This document shows positions 36,165-47,833 of a DNA stretch of 64,000 nucleotides, piece after piece. The notes beneath the pieces are model-generated. The model searched no databases, was not told the origin of the DNA, and saw nothing but the letters and a program-made list of their open reading frames with translations. The number at the start of each line of letters is the position of its first letter. The stretch's first letter is position 1. This stretch comes from Silene latifolia (lineage: Eukaryota > Streptophyta > Magnoliopsida > Caryophyllales > Caryophyllaceae), in contig NC_133531.1 of the NCBI RefSeq assembly GCF_048544455.1, positions 66,316,099-66,380,098 of the forward strand. The letters run 5' to 3'. A program made the translations under genes and the position numbers.

Positions 36165-38225
36165 AACATCCCCAAACCGAACCTTTGCTCGTCCCGAGTA
36201 AAGAGTTGACTAAAACTAGGACCTTTATTTAAACTAACCTACTAATATAGCCGATATGAGACAATTAGCGGGTCTCACTCCACCCCTTCAACTCACAACA
36301 AGACAACCATGAGGTAGGATGCCTTCTTGCAAGGCAAGGTGGGGCTTGCCAAAATGGCGATACATCCAAGCATTAAGCACACAAAACAAGTAATGGATGC
36401 ATCTACAAAAATGAATAGCCACTTTTCTCATCTAAGTGGCAGAAATTATCTATAAGGGAAACGATCTAAGGGTACACACTCCATCATAGATACGGTTTCT
36501 CTAAACTACTAAGCCTAAGAGGATACCAATAAATCACTTCCAAGTTGTGTCAAGCTAGGGTACCTTTGTCCTCAATCGTTAAATACTTTCGTCAAGAGTA
36601 GACTCCCTATGGTGTTAGAAACACTGAAGGATAGCGGAATTCCCCCTCTTGCCTAGACAAGAATAAGGGTCGTCCCCTCTCTACCATGCACAAAAGTGGT
36701 TTCAATGGAAAAAGGGATCAATAGGTTTTGAGTTTCATATGGGAGTTTGCTTTTGATGTTGTTATTCCCCCCAATTTCTTGTGGCATTTGACATTTGAGA
36801 ACAATTTCTTTTTGCCATTTCTTTGATGTTTGGCAATTCAATACTTGACAATTTCAACTTTTGCAATTTCTTTTGAACATTTTCTTAGCCACCCCATTTG
36901 TAGCGAGGGTGATTATATTTGAAGCATAGGAGTCTATTTTTGCTCCTCTTTTCATTGATGCATTTTGCAAACTTCTTGTTTTTTTTCATTTTTGATTGTT
37001 TGAACTCAATTTGACAATTTTTGTGCCCATTCCCTTTTTGTTGACAAAATGTGATGGATATGGAAGATGGTTGCATGGTTTCAAAGGTCACCTTGGAATA
37101 AACGCTAGCCAAGGAGTTATCACACCACAAGGTACTCTTGACTAGGCCTTATCCATAGGTCAAAGCATACTAGCATGACACATCCTAGGGTGTTTTAGAA
37201 GCATTCTAATGAGCAAAGTCTTAAGAAGAAAAAGTATCTACAAGGGCCTTATATACACTTTTCAAGTTTCCCAAATAGATGTTTTCACAAAATTTTTCTA
37301 TAATGCAACTACATGCCATGATGCAACTAACATTTATACAACCTAATGCAAATGCTTCTATCAACTAGTATGCCATATAAACTAAATGCAACTCCTAGAA
37401 TCACATTGGTTTGTACCACATCAATCAAAATAAAGCCACATAGTCATTAACATAGAGAGGAAAAAGGAGATTGGAAAGATCATACCATGCGGACTTCATA
37501 TTCGTCATGCCTCGGATGTGGTGTAGTCGATCCAAAGTAATGGGAGGACAAACAAACACAAGTATATACACAGTGTACAATTCTACACTACTAAGGAATG
37601 AACATGTTTTTGGTTTTTTCAATTTTTCAAATTTTTATGGTTTTTGTTTTTATGAAATAAAAGAACATATTTTTGTGTTTTTCCAAAATTTTCAATTTTT
37701 ATCATTTTTTATTTTAAAAATCAAGTTAGAATTTCCCATCCCCACACTAGTATAGGCATTGTCCTCAATGGCCAAAACGATAGAAAATTATGCAAGCTAA
37801 ATGAGAATGCATGATTTCTACACTAATATGCAAACTATATGACATATATATATAAATGATGCAATCTATTCTACTTTATATGATGCATGAGTTTATTGGT
37901 TGGAGAGCTAGTTTGGATTAACTCCCAATGCTTGTGTTTGAACTTCCCCAAACCGAGTTAGACACTATTTCTAGTGTCAAAAAGAGGGAAGTTCATGCAC
38001 AAGTATGCAATGCATGAAACTAGTTTGTCATTTTGGATTGTACAAGTGGGAACAATATAAGACACCTCAATGGAGCCGAGGTGGGAGTCCTTTAGATATT
38101 GTTAGGACTCAAAACAAATGATCAAGATTAAAAAATTTTGAAAATAAGAGAAATATACAAAGCTAGAGGAGGTGAAGGAAACTCACAATGGAATATGTGG
38201 CATCCTCCAAAAAAATTGTCAATCC
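36165..38225 (-). other. Athila-1 3' non-coding region and polypurine tract
   Basis: About 2 kb with no convincing ORF. The minus-strand purine tract GGTTTGGGGATGTT lies at 36165-36178, directly before the 3' LTR. The region is T- and A-rich, for example TTTTTCAATTTTT at about 37616-37690. Confidence 0.7.
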
Positions 38226-39846
38226 TCAATTGTCGCTCATGGCGACATCCTCATCACTATCATCATCTTCCTCATCAACTTCCTTATAATCTTCTTCTTC
38301 ATCTACCTCCATTGACCCGGAGGCTTCACCACTCTCTTCATCATTATTTGCACTTTGCTCTTCTTCCTCTTCTTCTTCTTGGCAAGAGTCATTACCTTCC
38401 CCATCCTCAACTACAATAATCTCCTTCCCCCTAGCGACTCGACTATCCATGTTAGCTTCTCTAGAAGCACTTGGGAAGAATACTTCCTTATCCGCCCAAC
38501 TAGACAAAGGACATGAAGGATCAATTAGTCCTTGCCTAGCTAAGTGTAGGAGGGCGGATATTGAGCCCGTTAAGCGTTGACTCGATCTTCATGAGCTTCC
38601 TTATGCATATGTTGCAATAGTTGAGTTAAGTAGTCGTTGCCTACCATGACATTAGAGCCACTTGGTTTCAATTCTTGGTAGGTAAATGGATAGGGTGGAG
38701 TCACAATGGAGGAGGAGGAGGGCTTGGCATTTGATTCCCTATGTTGCTTCATAATCACTTCGGCTTCATCGGAGACGGGTAGTAGGTAGTTTGGGCTATG
38801 AACGGCGATGCGGCATATCTTGTTAGGCAAGATGAAGGACTTAGCATCCTTGATGAGCCACTCAAACTTGTTGTCAAGATTTTTTCAGTCTTGACCCAAT
38901 GGAACTTGTTAATCATAGTAGCCAAATCAAGGAGGTTGCTCCCTTTAACCGCTTTGTATGTGTTATCTTTGTTGAAATCTCCGTTATAATGCTTGGCTAA
39001 CCTCGTCACTAATCCTCCATTCACAATAAAAGCCGCCTCATCTTTTCCATTGTCAATTTCAATCCACCGATCAAGTAAAAGTTGAAGGATATTGTATTCT
39101 TTGGTGAACTTGCCATTGATGTTCATGGTGGATTCAAGGTAGAAAAAATCTAGCTCGGTAAAGTGGTTGGTGTCTTTTCTTGCAATGAAAGTGTTGCCCA
39201 CAAACTTGTGTCATACTCTAATGCCCGGATGGTGAACATAAAGAACATGGCACTCTCGGAAAGACTAGAATTTTCACCCGGCTATCGCTTTCCAAAGGGG
39301 TGCGGCATCATATTTCAAAGGCTTTTTCTCATAATGATAGTGTTCTAAAAGACCAAACACTTCACCAAACTCTCTCAAAGACATTCGTCTATCCTTGTTC
39401 TCAAGGCAGAATTCAACATTTTTTCGAGCCTCTACCTTAGTCACCTTCAAGGAGCTTACAAACTCCATGGTCAATGAAGGGTAGGTCAATTCCTCCATTT
39501 CGAAAAGGGTTATCAATTTCATGAACTCGAAAAATTTCCTAGTTCTTTCAAGCACACCCAACTTTTCTAAGGCATCTTGGCATATAAACTTGGTGGCTAA
39601 AATGGTCTTCTTGGTAAGGGATAAAAATGCATTCCTATAAGAATCGGTTACGAACGTTACCTCCGGAATATTTTGCAATTGTTCAATGACCGGAATAGGT
39701 GTAGCTTCCTCAATAGGATTTGCAATCTCTTGAATCTCCACTCTTGGTTGTACCACTACCATAGCCTTTGAGGCAACAAGAGCTTGTTGCCTTTTTGATA
39801 AGTTTGAAGTTTTGGGTGCCTTGTTTCCACCTTTTATTCTTGCCAT
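38226..39846 (-). pseudogene. ATHILA ORF-1-like (env-position) gene
   Basis: Reads from ATG 39846 (MARIKGGNKAPKTSNLSKRQ). Phrases such as TYPSLTMEFVSSLKVTKVEA, then MSLREFGEVFGLLEH, and later NGGLVTRLAKHYNGDF are in the style of the plant ATHILA ORF-1 family, found in the env position downstream of pol. It ends in a very acidic Asp/Glu-rich tail (38226-38420). Stops at 39274 and about 39210-39265 and frameshifts near 38880 and 38590 break it. Function of the family is not established; no signal peptide or convincing membrane segment is visible in the parts read. Confidence 0.75.
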
Positions 39847-40986
39847 GTTGTTCTCCTTGTCAAATTTATATCAACAAAACAATATTGTGCTTGAATGCTC
39901 CTTGTTTCCTCAAGCTTCAATCAATTCCCAATCGATTTTAGGATTTTCGAAATTGCCTTCAAACCCTAGAAAGTCGATTCAGTTTGTGAGGATTTTGATG
40001 TTTGGATGGTGTTTTGTTGATAAAGGAGTGATTTAATTTTGATTTGAGGAAGTTTTGTTTTGATTTTGGTGAATTTGATTGAGAAAACTGTGTTTTTGAA
40101 TGAGGGGAATGAGGGTTTTGAGGGAGAAAGGATGTGTGTTGTGTTTATAGAAAGATAAAAATGAATTGGGGATGAGGAGATTGAAACTGTGTTATAGCTA
40201 AATAGCAGCGAGGGACGCTCGGCTTCTACTCGGGACGCGCGGATCCTCAGCCAGTACCTGCTGAAATTTCCAACCCGTGCTGGGACGCACGGATCTTTCT
40301 CAAGACGAGTGGATTCTAGTCTGGGGACGCTCGGATTTTTCTGAGGACGCTCGAATTCACAAACAGCGTGGAATTGAAATTTTGAAGCATGCCAGGACGC
40401 GCAGATTGCTCACAAGATGAGCGGATTATGGCCTGGGACGAGCGTCCTAAATGTGTTCTGCTCAGATTTTATAACAGTCCCCTTTTTTCAATTCCAGCAC
40501 TCCCAAGACCCACGTCCTAAGGTCAGGACGCTCGGATGCTCCTCTGGGATGCCCGAATCATCAGCAGCTCGAGCGGATTCCCTCTTGGGACGCTCGGATT
40601 CAACTCTGCACCCACGAGATCAGTTCTGCCCGTGGGGATCTCTTTTTCCCGTATCATCCTTTCTTTATTTCCTTTGTTCAACATTGTGGGTGCACTACGA
40701 AGGCTCGATTTTCCTAGGCATTTGCTATCCCCACACTAGATCAAACACTACACATCAAAACACGTTAAAACACCTCCCTCACTTTCTCTCATAACAAAAA
40801 CCTGATCAAAGCACAAAAATGTAAATCCAAAAATGACAAAATATGCAATACAAGAAATAAAATGCAAGTTAAGGGGTTAGAATATTTACAAATGGTAGTT
40901 TAGGGAGGACTCCACCAAACTCTCATTCTTGGATGAGATGTCAAGGGGGGCATAGCCAAGGTGTCGTTGATGTTGCTCAACACCTT
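39847..40986 (-). other. Gene-free stretch in place of pol in Athila-1
   Basis: 1.1 kb between the protease stop and the start of the ORF1-type gene. It holds no reverse transcriptase or integrase motif. The main content is the repeat block at 40205-40615. In typical Athila elements several kilobases of pol would be here. Confidence 0.75.
40205..40615. repeat. Dispersed GGGACGCTCGGATT repeats
   Basis: More than ten variants of GGACGCTCGGATT, GACGCGCGGATC, GACGAGTGGATT or GACGCACGGATC at irregular 20-40 bp spacing. Similar GCTCGGATC phrases occur in the long-form 5' LTR at 47300-47500, tying the two regions together. Confidence 0.82.
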
Positions 40987-41995
40987 TTAGAAGTAGTCAA
41001 AGGCTTGTTCATTTTCATCATAAAGATCTTGCATTGATCTTTGCACATTGTGTTCTTCATTATGGTGATGACCCATGTCAAGAGGATGACAAGGATCAAC
41101 TAAGCCTTGGACTAAGGTCATAGCATTGCCAATATAAGGATTGACTAATCCTTCAAATTCATTATCCCATAGACCACAAACTTCACTAGCTTGCTCCCCA
41201 ATGGTAGCATGAGTTGACAAGAGCAACTCTCCTTCTTTGGTGTCATGGCCAATGAGGCCTTCTTCATTGCTTGTCATGATTGGTGGTGAGCTATTCAAGT
41301 TCTCATTGTTGGAATTTCCTTGCCCTCCAGATAGAGAAACTCGAGGGTTATCCACTTTCTTCTTCCATATGGGTGGTGATTCTTTACCCATAGCTTGATC
41401 TTTGCATTGATATGCTAATTTCTTCCTATCACTTTCTCGGCTATAGTGATCGATCTTGAAACATGGCTCATGTAGTCGAGGATCTCTCATCGTTTTGTCA
41501 AGATTAAACGTGATTGTCTCATCCTCCACTTCAAGTGTGAGCTCTCCATGTTTCACATCAATTACCGCTCCCGCGGTGTGCAAGAAAGGTCTTCCTAAAA
41601 TGTTAGGAATGTTGAAATCCTCTTCCATGTCTACAATGACAAAGTCTACCGGAATGAAGAATTTGCTAATTCTTACTGGCACATCTTCCCATACCCCTAA
41701 AGTTATTTTTGTTGATCGATCCGCCATTTGAAGAGTAATGTTAGTGTATTTGAGTTCTCCCATTACTAGCCTCTTGCATACTGAGTATGGCATGATACTT
41801 ACACTTGCTCCAAGGTCACATAATGCTTTGTTGATTATAGTATCGCCAATGGTGCATGGAATAGAGAAGCTTCCCGGATCTTTGAGCTTTGGAGGGGAAC
41901 TTCCTTGAAGAATAGCACTACTCACTTTGGTAAAAGCAATAGTCTCTAGCTTTCGGATGGATTTCTTCTTGGTAAGAATGTCTTTCATGTACTTT
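40987..41995 (-). pseudogene. gag-pro: Athila-1 aspartic protease region
   Basis: Open for 333 codons from MKDILTKKKSIRKLETIAFT. The protease active site is ALCDLGASVSIMP (D-L-G-A variant usual in Athila), followed by the second conserved part NIPNILGRPFLHTAGA. After about residue 200 the protein is unconventional, Asn/Glu-rich, ending in a stop at 40987 without continuing into reverse transcriptase. The N-terminal link to gag is interrupted by the solo LTR at 42001-44121; across it the frame reads SAYA then KYMKDIL. This is the best preserved ORF of the element. Confidence 0.85.
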
Positions 41996-42484
41996 GCATA
42001 TGTAATACCCCGTATTTTATTATCGATTGAGCGAGTTTTTATTATTTAATGGTAGCGTAAAGGTAATGGTAAAAGCGTAAAAGTAATTGATTAATTCATA
42101 TCGTAAGATGAGTCGGGTTTATAGTTGAGTGGCATTTTTGGGTCAAGGTGTCATAGCCCATTTACCCACTTACCCATTTACTATCTTACCTCACCAAAAC
42201 CCTAAATCAAACCCTAATGCAACTTTAAAACCCTATTCCCCCTCCCTACCGTCATTTTCACATCACCAACATCAACCCCTTTTCTTTCAAGTCTCAAACC
42301 TTCTATACAGCCAACGAACGCACGCCGGTGAGTGTGGAGGGAGTAGGGTCTGCCGTGAGTCCAGGGAAGTCATTGCTAGTGGACGAGGGTGGTTGTATTG
42401 GCCGGAAAACCATAGGTCGACAGCCGTCACAGGTAAGGTTTCCGGTTTTCATTTCTGTCACGCTGTTTTGAATTGAGTTGTGCG

Positions 42485-42985
42485 TCTTTTAGGGACTGTT
42501 GTGGCAGTCGTGGGGGTGTGGGATGTGTTGTTGGTGTTGAGTCGCGTCGGGTGGTGGTGGGTAGAGTGGTGGTCATCGCTGGTGGTGGTTGCAGTGGTGG
42601 TGTTTAGGTGTCGGGGTTGGTTGGGTGTTTTGGTTGCATTTCAGACATAGGGTAAAGGGGTGGCACCACCGTGGACTCGGGGGAGGTCGAATCGGTGGTG
42701 CCACGTGTGTCAGAGTCGTCGTGCGACGGTGGTGGCAAGAGTGGTGGTTGGTAAGGTGGCAGGGGAGTGTCGTGGTGGTAGGCGAGTTGGGAAAGGGGCT
42801 GTTTGTGGCATTTGTGACGGGGGGCAAGCGGGGGTGTTGGTGGTGGTGGCTCTGACCACCGGCGTGGGTCGACCACGTTGGTGGTGGTGGGAGGTGACCA
42901 GGCCAGACCTGGTGTCAGGCCTGGTGGTCGGCGGTGAGGGTTGGTGGCTGTTGGGGTGAGTTGAGGCGGGTTGAAAGGGGGGTGT
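42485..42985 (+). repeat. G-rich GGTGG tract in the solo LTR
   Basis: About 500 bp strongly G-biased on the plus strand with many GGTGGTGG and GGGTGG clusters, and stretches of four or more nearby GG/GGG runs. This composition could form G-quadruplexes. It is not coding. Confidence 0.7.
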
Positions 42986-43144
42986 TTGGAAGTCGGGTTT
43001 GGTTCTTGTTTTTGGGTCATTTTGTTACGATTTTTATTTTAATGAGTCGGGAATATGTATATTTCTATTATTCACATTATTAGTTTTAATCATTAAGTTA
43101 ATATTAAGTAGTGGTGACGGAATAATGTATTTAAGTTTTGAGTC

Positions 43145-43310
43145 GGGATTTTATTTCGGGAAGGTTACTATTTTTAGTAACTTGCTATTTTTGGTAATTG
43201 CTATTTTGGGAACTTCCCATTTTAGGAAACTTTCTATTTTGGGTAACTTATATTTTTAGTAACTTCTAAATTGGGAAAGTTTCTACTTATAGTAACTTTT
43301 GATTATGGGA
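43145..43310 (+). repeat. Degenerate TAACTTCTATTTTGGGAA units
   Basis: Eight or so imperfect copies of a unit of about 20 bp (variants AACTTGCTATTTTTGGTA, AACTTCCCATTTTAGGAA) in tandem in the middle of the solo LTR. Confidence 0.7.
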
Positions 43311-44121
43311 ACGGGAATAGTTAAGAGAATTAATTATGTTATATATATGTTTAGGTGGCGAGTTTCGGGTGGAGTACTTCTGATCTGCAGTTAGCTTATC
43401 ACCGCTATTTGAGGTAGGGGAATACACTGGACTTGATATAGTACTATGTGACTGGATTGACTAAATCGGTGATTTACATGATATAATATGATTGTCTGAT
43501 TTAATTCCGTTAAGTGCTTCTGTTGAACTGTTTTGTTATATTATTACATTGGAGTTGGTGGAGGTGGTGATGATGACGTTGTGATAAGGCCCAGGCGGGT
43601 TCTGCAGGACTTGCCCTGGTGTCCTCAGCTGCGAGCTGGCAGATCGGCTACGGTCGATATTTATAGTCTACCGGGGATCGGTATGGCTGGGTTGTCCGGG
43701 TTATGAGTTGTGATGGCGGTGGTGGTGATGGAGGAGCATGTGTTGTATGTTACTGTTTATTGTATTACCTACTCAGCTTCGTGGCTGACCCCGTGTATTC
43801 GTGTACGCCTGTGATGATCCAATTATTGGGGAGCAGATTGACAGGTATTCAGAGACTGATGGGAGCTGGCCGGGAAGAGACCTTGGATGACTGACTTAGT
43901 GCCTAGCCCACCTTAGTTTTTTTAGTAGTTTTATCAGACTTATCTTTTGGTCGTATTTGGAGACTTTGTTTTAATTTCAGTTGTAATCTCACTATAAACA
44001 TTATAATAAAGTATTGTGTTTCTTTCCTTTGTTATCTACTGCCTCGGGTTTCCGAGATGGTAACACCATCATTTATCTGAGGAGTCCTAGTTCAGGCCCT
44101 TAAATAAATGGGGGTGTTACA

Positions 44122-45976
44122 GCATAGGCCGAAACATGACTGATCAATTCCGTGAATGGGATTGAGACTTCTAAGTTCTTCAAAATTTTCATGAACTTTC
44201 CAAGTTGTTCATCAAACTTAGGCTTAGCTTGACGACTTGGGAATGGAAGTCTAATTACAATAGGCTCTTTTTCCTTAGCCTTCTCTTTATTCTTCTTTGA
44301 AACTTCATTGGTGGTGGGTTCTTCTTCCTTAGAGTTCTCCACAACTATTTGCTTGTCACTAGAATTCACAACATCTTCATCAACTGGCCTCTTCGGCCCT
44401 TCATATCTTGTACTACTTCTCAAATGGATGGCATTCACCGATTCAGGTCTTGGGGGATTACCTTGAGGTGGTAATTGACCCTTTTGTCTTTGAGAGCTAG
44501 AAGATGCTAATTGGGTCATTTGAGTTTCCAACATCTTGGTGTGGGCTAGTATGTTGTTGATGGTGATATCTTTGGCTTGGCTATCTTTTTGCATTTGGGT
44601 GAAAAATTCTTGTTAGTTCTTTTGCATTTTGAGGACCGCTTTTTGAACATCAAAGCCTTGGTCATTGGTTTGATTGTATGAAGGTTGATTTTGATATTTT
44701 TGGCTTTGGTTTTAAAAGGGTCTTTTAGCTTGATTTCTCATTGGAGGTGGGTGTATGTTGGTTGAGGGTTTTGAACATTTTGGCTCTTGTATGAAAGATT
44801 TGGATGGAATTTGGTATTCTCATTGTAATAGTTGGAATAAGGGGTGCCACTCTTGTATGCTTGGAAAGCATTCACTTGTTAATTTGTTCCCCTACATTCA
44901 CTTTAGTGATGTCCTAGAGTTCTACAACTCTCACATACTCCACTTGGAATTGAGGATGATGCCACCATAGCATTAACATGTTGTTTTGGTGATTTGGAAG
45001 CTTCATCAAGCTTAGCCATGGACTTCTCAAATTTCAACTTGATGGTGTCAATATGAGCATTTAGTTGAGCAACCAATTGAGTGATGGAATCTACCTCATG
45101 CTTTCCTCCTCTAGTTGCCTTTCGAGGCCTACTATATTGGGAATTATGAACCGCCATCTCTTCAATTTTGGCCCATGTTTGATTGTCATTAACTTCGGTA
45201 AACATCCCATTGGATCCCATATTGAGAATGTTGCGGGAGTCTTCATATAAACCGTTCCAAAATTGTTGCACAAGGAACCAGTCGCTAAGTCCATGGTGTG
45301 AACAAGAACGACAAGTGTCCTTAAATCTCTCCCATGCCTCATAAAATGATTCTTCATCCCTTTGCTTGAACCCGGTGATTTGGGCTCTCAACATATTGGT
45401 CTTCTCCGGAGGATAGAATTTCTTGTAGAAAGCAAGTGCTAACTTCTTCCATGAATCAATACCAAGGGTAGCCTTCTCTAGGCTCTTCAACCATTGCTTT
45501 GCGGTACAGATCAAAGAAAAAGGAAATAATACCCATCGGATTTGGTCTTGAGTAACTCCGGTTTGAGAAACCGCATCACAATAGTCACAAAAAGTCTTCA
45601 TAGAATGAGGGTCTTCACTAGGCATCCCTCCAAATTGACTTCTCTCAACTAATTGTATGAATGCGGATTTGGCAATGAAATTACCGGTTAAATGTGGTGG
45701 TGTAGGAGTACCATTTGGTAGGTTCTCCTCGGTTGGTACGGAATGTGATGAAAATTTAGGCATTGTGGGTTGATTTTGTGGTGGGTTTTGTATTGGGTTG
45801 TCCTCTCCTTCTCTTGCAAAAGGGTTGGTAAACTCAATGTTATTTGGTTGTATGTCCACAATCTCTCCAATACCTATAACTCTTGAAGTTCCTCTAGCAA
45901 CTCTTCTATTGTTGCTTAAGGTCCTTTCAATTTCAAGATCAGTAGGTAATGGATTACCTTGTGATCTCCTAGTCAT
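44122..45976 (-). pseudogene. gag: Athila-1 gag
   Basis: Starts at ATG 45974-45976 (MTRRSQGNPLPTDLEIERTL). The retrotransposon Gag domain is clear: WVLFPFSLICTAKQWLKSL, then LALAFYKKFYPPEKTNMLRA and SFYEAWERFKDTCR. A zinc-knuckle start CESCRTLGHH ends at a stop or frameshift near 44903. The reading resumes at 44594 through VNAIHLRSSTRYEGPKRP and KKNKEKAKEKEPIVIRLPFP, the usual Athila Gag-protease linker, up to the GCATA target at 44122. Between 44595 and 44900 the Asn/Gln-rich part is disrupted. Confidence 0.88.
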
Positions 45977-46092
45977 GCAAAATATCAAACAACTCGAAAA
46001 CAGTTAGAACAACCTTGAGGAGTTTGACTTCCCTAAGGTAAAGAAAGACACAACTAAAAACAATTAATGAAAATCAAATCAATTTAACAACG

Positions 46093-46110
46093 TCCCCGGC
46101 AACGGCGCCA
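46093..46110 (-). promoter_or_regulatory. Athila-1 primer-binding site (tRNA-Asp)
   Basis: Minus strand reads TGGCGCCGTTGCCGGGGA, the exact complement expected for the 3' end of plant aspartate tRNA, four bases inside the 5' LTR end. Confidence 0.95.
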
Positions 46111-46114
46111 TTTT

Positions 46115-47833
46115 TGGTCCGGTTTAAAACTCGTCGTCAAAAGCTACCAACCAAAACAATATTTATAACTTCAGAAACTACTCTTAGTAAAGAGGTAAGT
46201 GAAGGTCGGATCCCAAGGGACGGGTATTGATGTAGGATTCTCAATTGTAAATAGCTATGTCTTAGGGTGTCATAATTTAGGTTGAGATGATGTGTAATCT
46301 AACCTAATCAACAAAATGAGAGTAAATTAATGAAAGCAAAGCAAAGCAATTAAAAAGGGGTTTGTAAACAAATGATTAAACGCACTAGGGTGTCATTGGT
46401 TCATAGGGGATTTATGAGAGTTGATCATACAAACATGTTCTCAATTAGATGCAAGCACTTATTGTTGTGATGGGATCGAGTTAGTGTATATCTTACAATC
46501 CCTAAGAAGGTTTGGGTCCCGGAGCCGAATCGATTAGATTGTACAACACCTACAAGTCGACTTAATCCTTCCTATTCAACTTTATGCATGGTCTAATGAG
46601 GCTCGAGTTGGTTTATATCTTACAAGCCTCATTAAAAGGATAAGAGATGGGTAAGAAATGAAAGGATTCATAGGCTCGCATTTCATCAAACATAACATGT
46701 GCAGAAATTGAAATCACAATAAGCAAGCAAATTAATTATGAAAACATATTAGATTAAGCATAGAACAATCCCCATGTTTGTTTCCCATAATTCCCCATTA
46801 AGCCTAGCTTAGGAACTACTCTCTCATGATCAAGTTTAGCATGCTAATAAGGTTGTCAATCATACTAACAAAGCAAAACATGATGAATAAATGAAAGTGA
46901 TTAACAATAATTAAACAAGGGTAAAGAGAAAATATACCTATGAAGATGATTCCAAATAATAAAGCAAAGAATAATAGAAGTACTTGATGAATGATGGAAG
47001 GTTGTCAATCCTCGAAATAAACCCAAATAATCTTCTAATTACCCAAATAAAAGGAAGAACAATAGAGAAATTAAGGAAAGATTAAGATGTGATTAATATT
47101 GATAAATGTATTATAACTAAATTAAGAGAGTATTAAGATTTGATTAAGAATTGATTAAGAGAGCATAAGAGTTGATAATAATCTAGGTAGTACAAAGGGG
47201 TATTTAAACTAAAGATTAGGTACAAGGATTAGGGTTACTAAGGGCTTAAATGACAATTAAGATCCTAAGAAAACTTGAGGAAATGCTACTCCCGAGGGAA
47301 ATGCGCGGATCCTCCTTGCTAGTCCTGCCTAGATCCGCTTGTCCCGTGCTGTGGCACGGGTTGTTCTACCTTGTGATCCGCTCTGATCCTGGAGGAGACG
47401 CTCGGATCCCTGCTGCATGGTCTGCTCTTCCTGGGGTCAAGCCGCTCAGATCCTGGTGTTCTGGGATGCTCGGATCGTGCTCGGGCCGCTCGGATACTTG
47501 GGCAGAGTGATTTTCTTCTTTAGCTTCTTAACAATCCGCAAGGATCGTGTTGGGAATGCAAGGAACTTTTCATCATTGCCCATTTCACTTTATTTATCTA
47601 CTTAGGCCGTTAGTGTTGGTCTTCTCTTTGATGCTTGGTCATTAGATGAATCCATTTAGCTCCATTTCGCCTCATAAATGTAAGGTTAGCAATCCTTTCC
47701 TACCAAGGAGACAAAACCTCAAAGAATATGCAAAATGGGAAACTAAAGATAGTAAATGACCCAAATATGTGCTATAAAGCATAGGAACGAGGTTAATTCG
47801 GGGACTAAATGTGCTCAAATATGAGTCACATCA
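46115..47833 (-). repeat. Athila-1 5' LTR (long form)
   Basis: 1719 bp. Plus strand starts TGGTCCGGTTTAAAAC and ends GAGTCACATCA. It has a block at about 47131-47613 absent from the 3' LTR; that block contains GCTCGGATC-type GC-rich phrases. Otherwise near-identical to 34940-36164. Confidence 0.92.

Larger units (their letters stand above)
42001..44121 (+). mobile_element. Solo LTR of a Tekay-like element inside Athila-1 protease
   Basis: 2121 bp from TGTAATACCCCG to GGGGGTGTTACA, flanked by perfect GCATA copies (41996-42000 and 44122-44126). The 3' end has TTTCCGAGATGGTAACACC, shared with the LTR ending at 49284. No internal sequence and no second LTR, hence solo. ORFs at 42129-42960 on either strand are by-products of GGTGG-rich composition. 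Confidence 0.93.
34940..47833 (-). mobile_element. Athila-1: gag-protease and ORF1-type gene, pol absent
   Basis: Flanked by a perfect AGTTG duplication (34935-34939 and 47834-47838). On the minus strand: 5' LTR, tRNA-Asp primer site, gag, protease (split by a solo LTR), a gene-free stretch with GACGCTCGGAT repeats, an ATHILA ORF-1-like gene, a long 3' region, polypurine tract and 3' LTR. No reverse transcriptase, RNase H or integrase motif was found between protease and the ORF1-type gene, so it is a pol-less derivative. Confidence 0.9.

Noticed and set aside
38138-38419. Plus-strand His/Leu-rich ORF
   Set aside because: It is the complement of the acidic Asp/Glu tail of the ORF1-type gene on the minus strand.
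42589-43020. Overlapping ORFs on both strands in the GGTGG-rich tract
   Set aside because: Pro/His/Thr-rich on one strand and Val/Gly/Trp-rich on the other, with no domain; they are composition artefacts within a solo LTR.
46093-46110. tRNA gene fragment
   Set aside because: The tRNA-Asp 3'-end match lies exactly inside the LTR at the primer position and no cloverleaf surrounds it; it is a primer-binding site.
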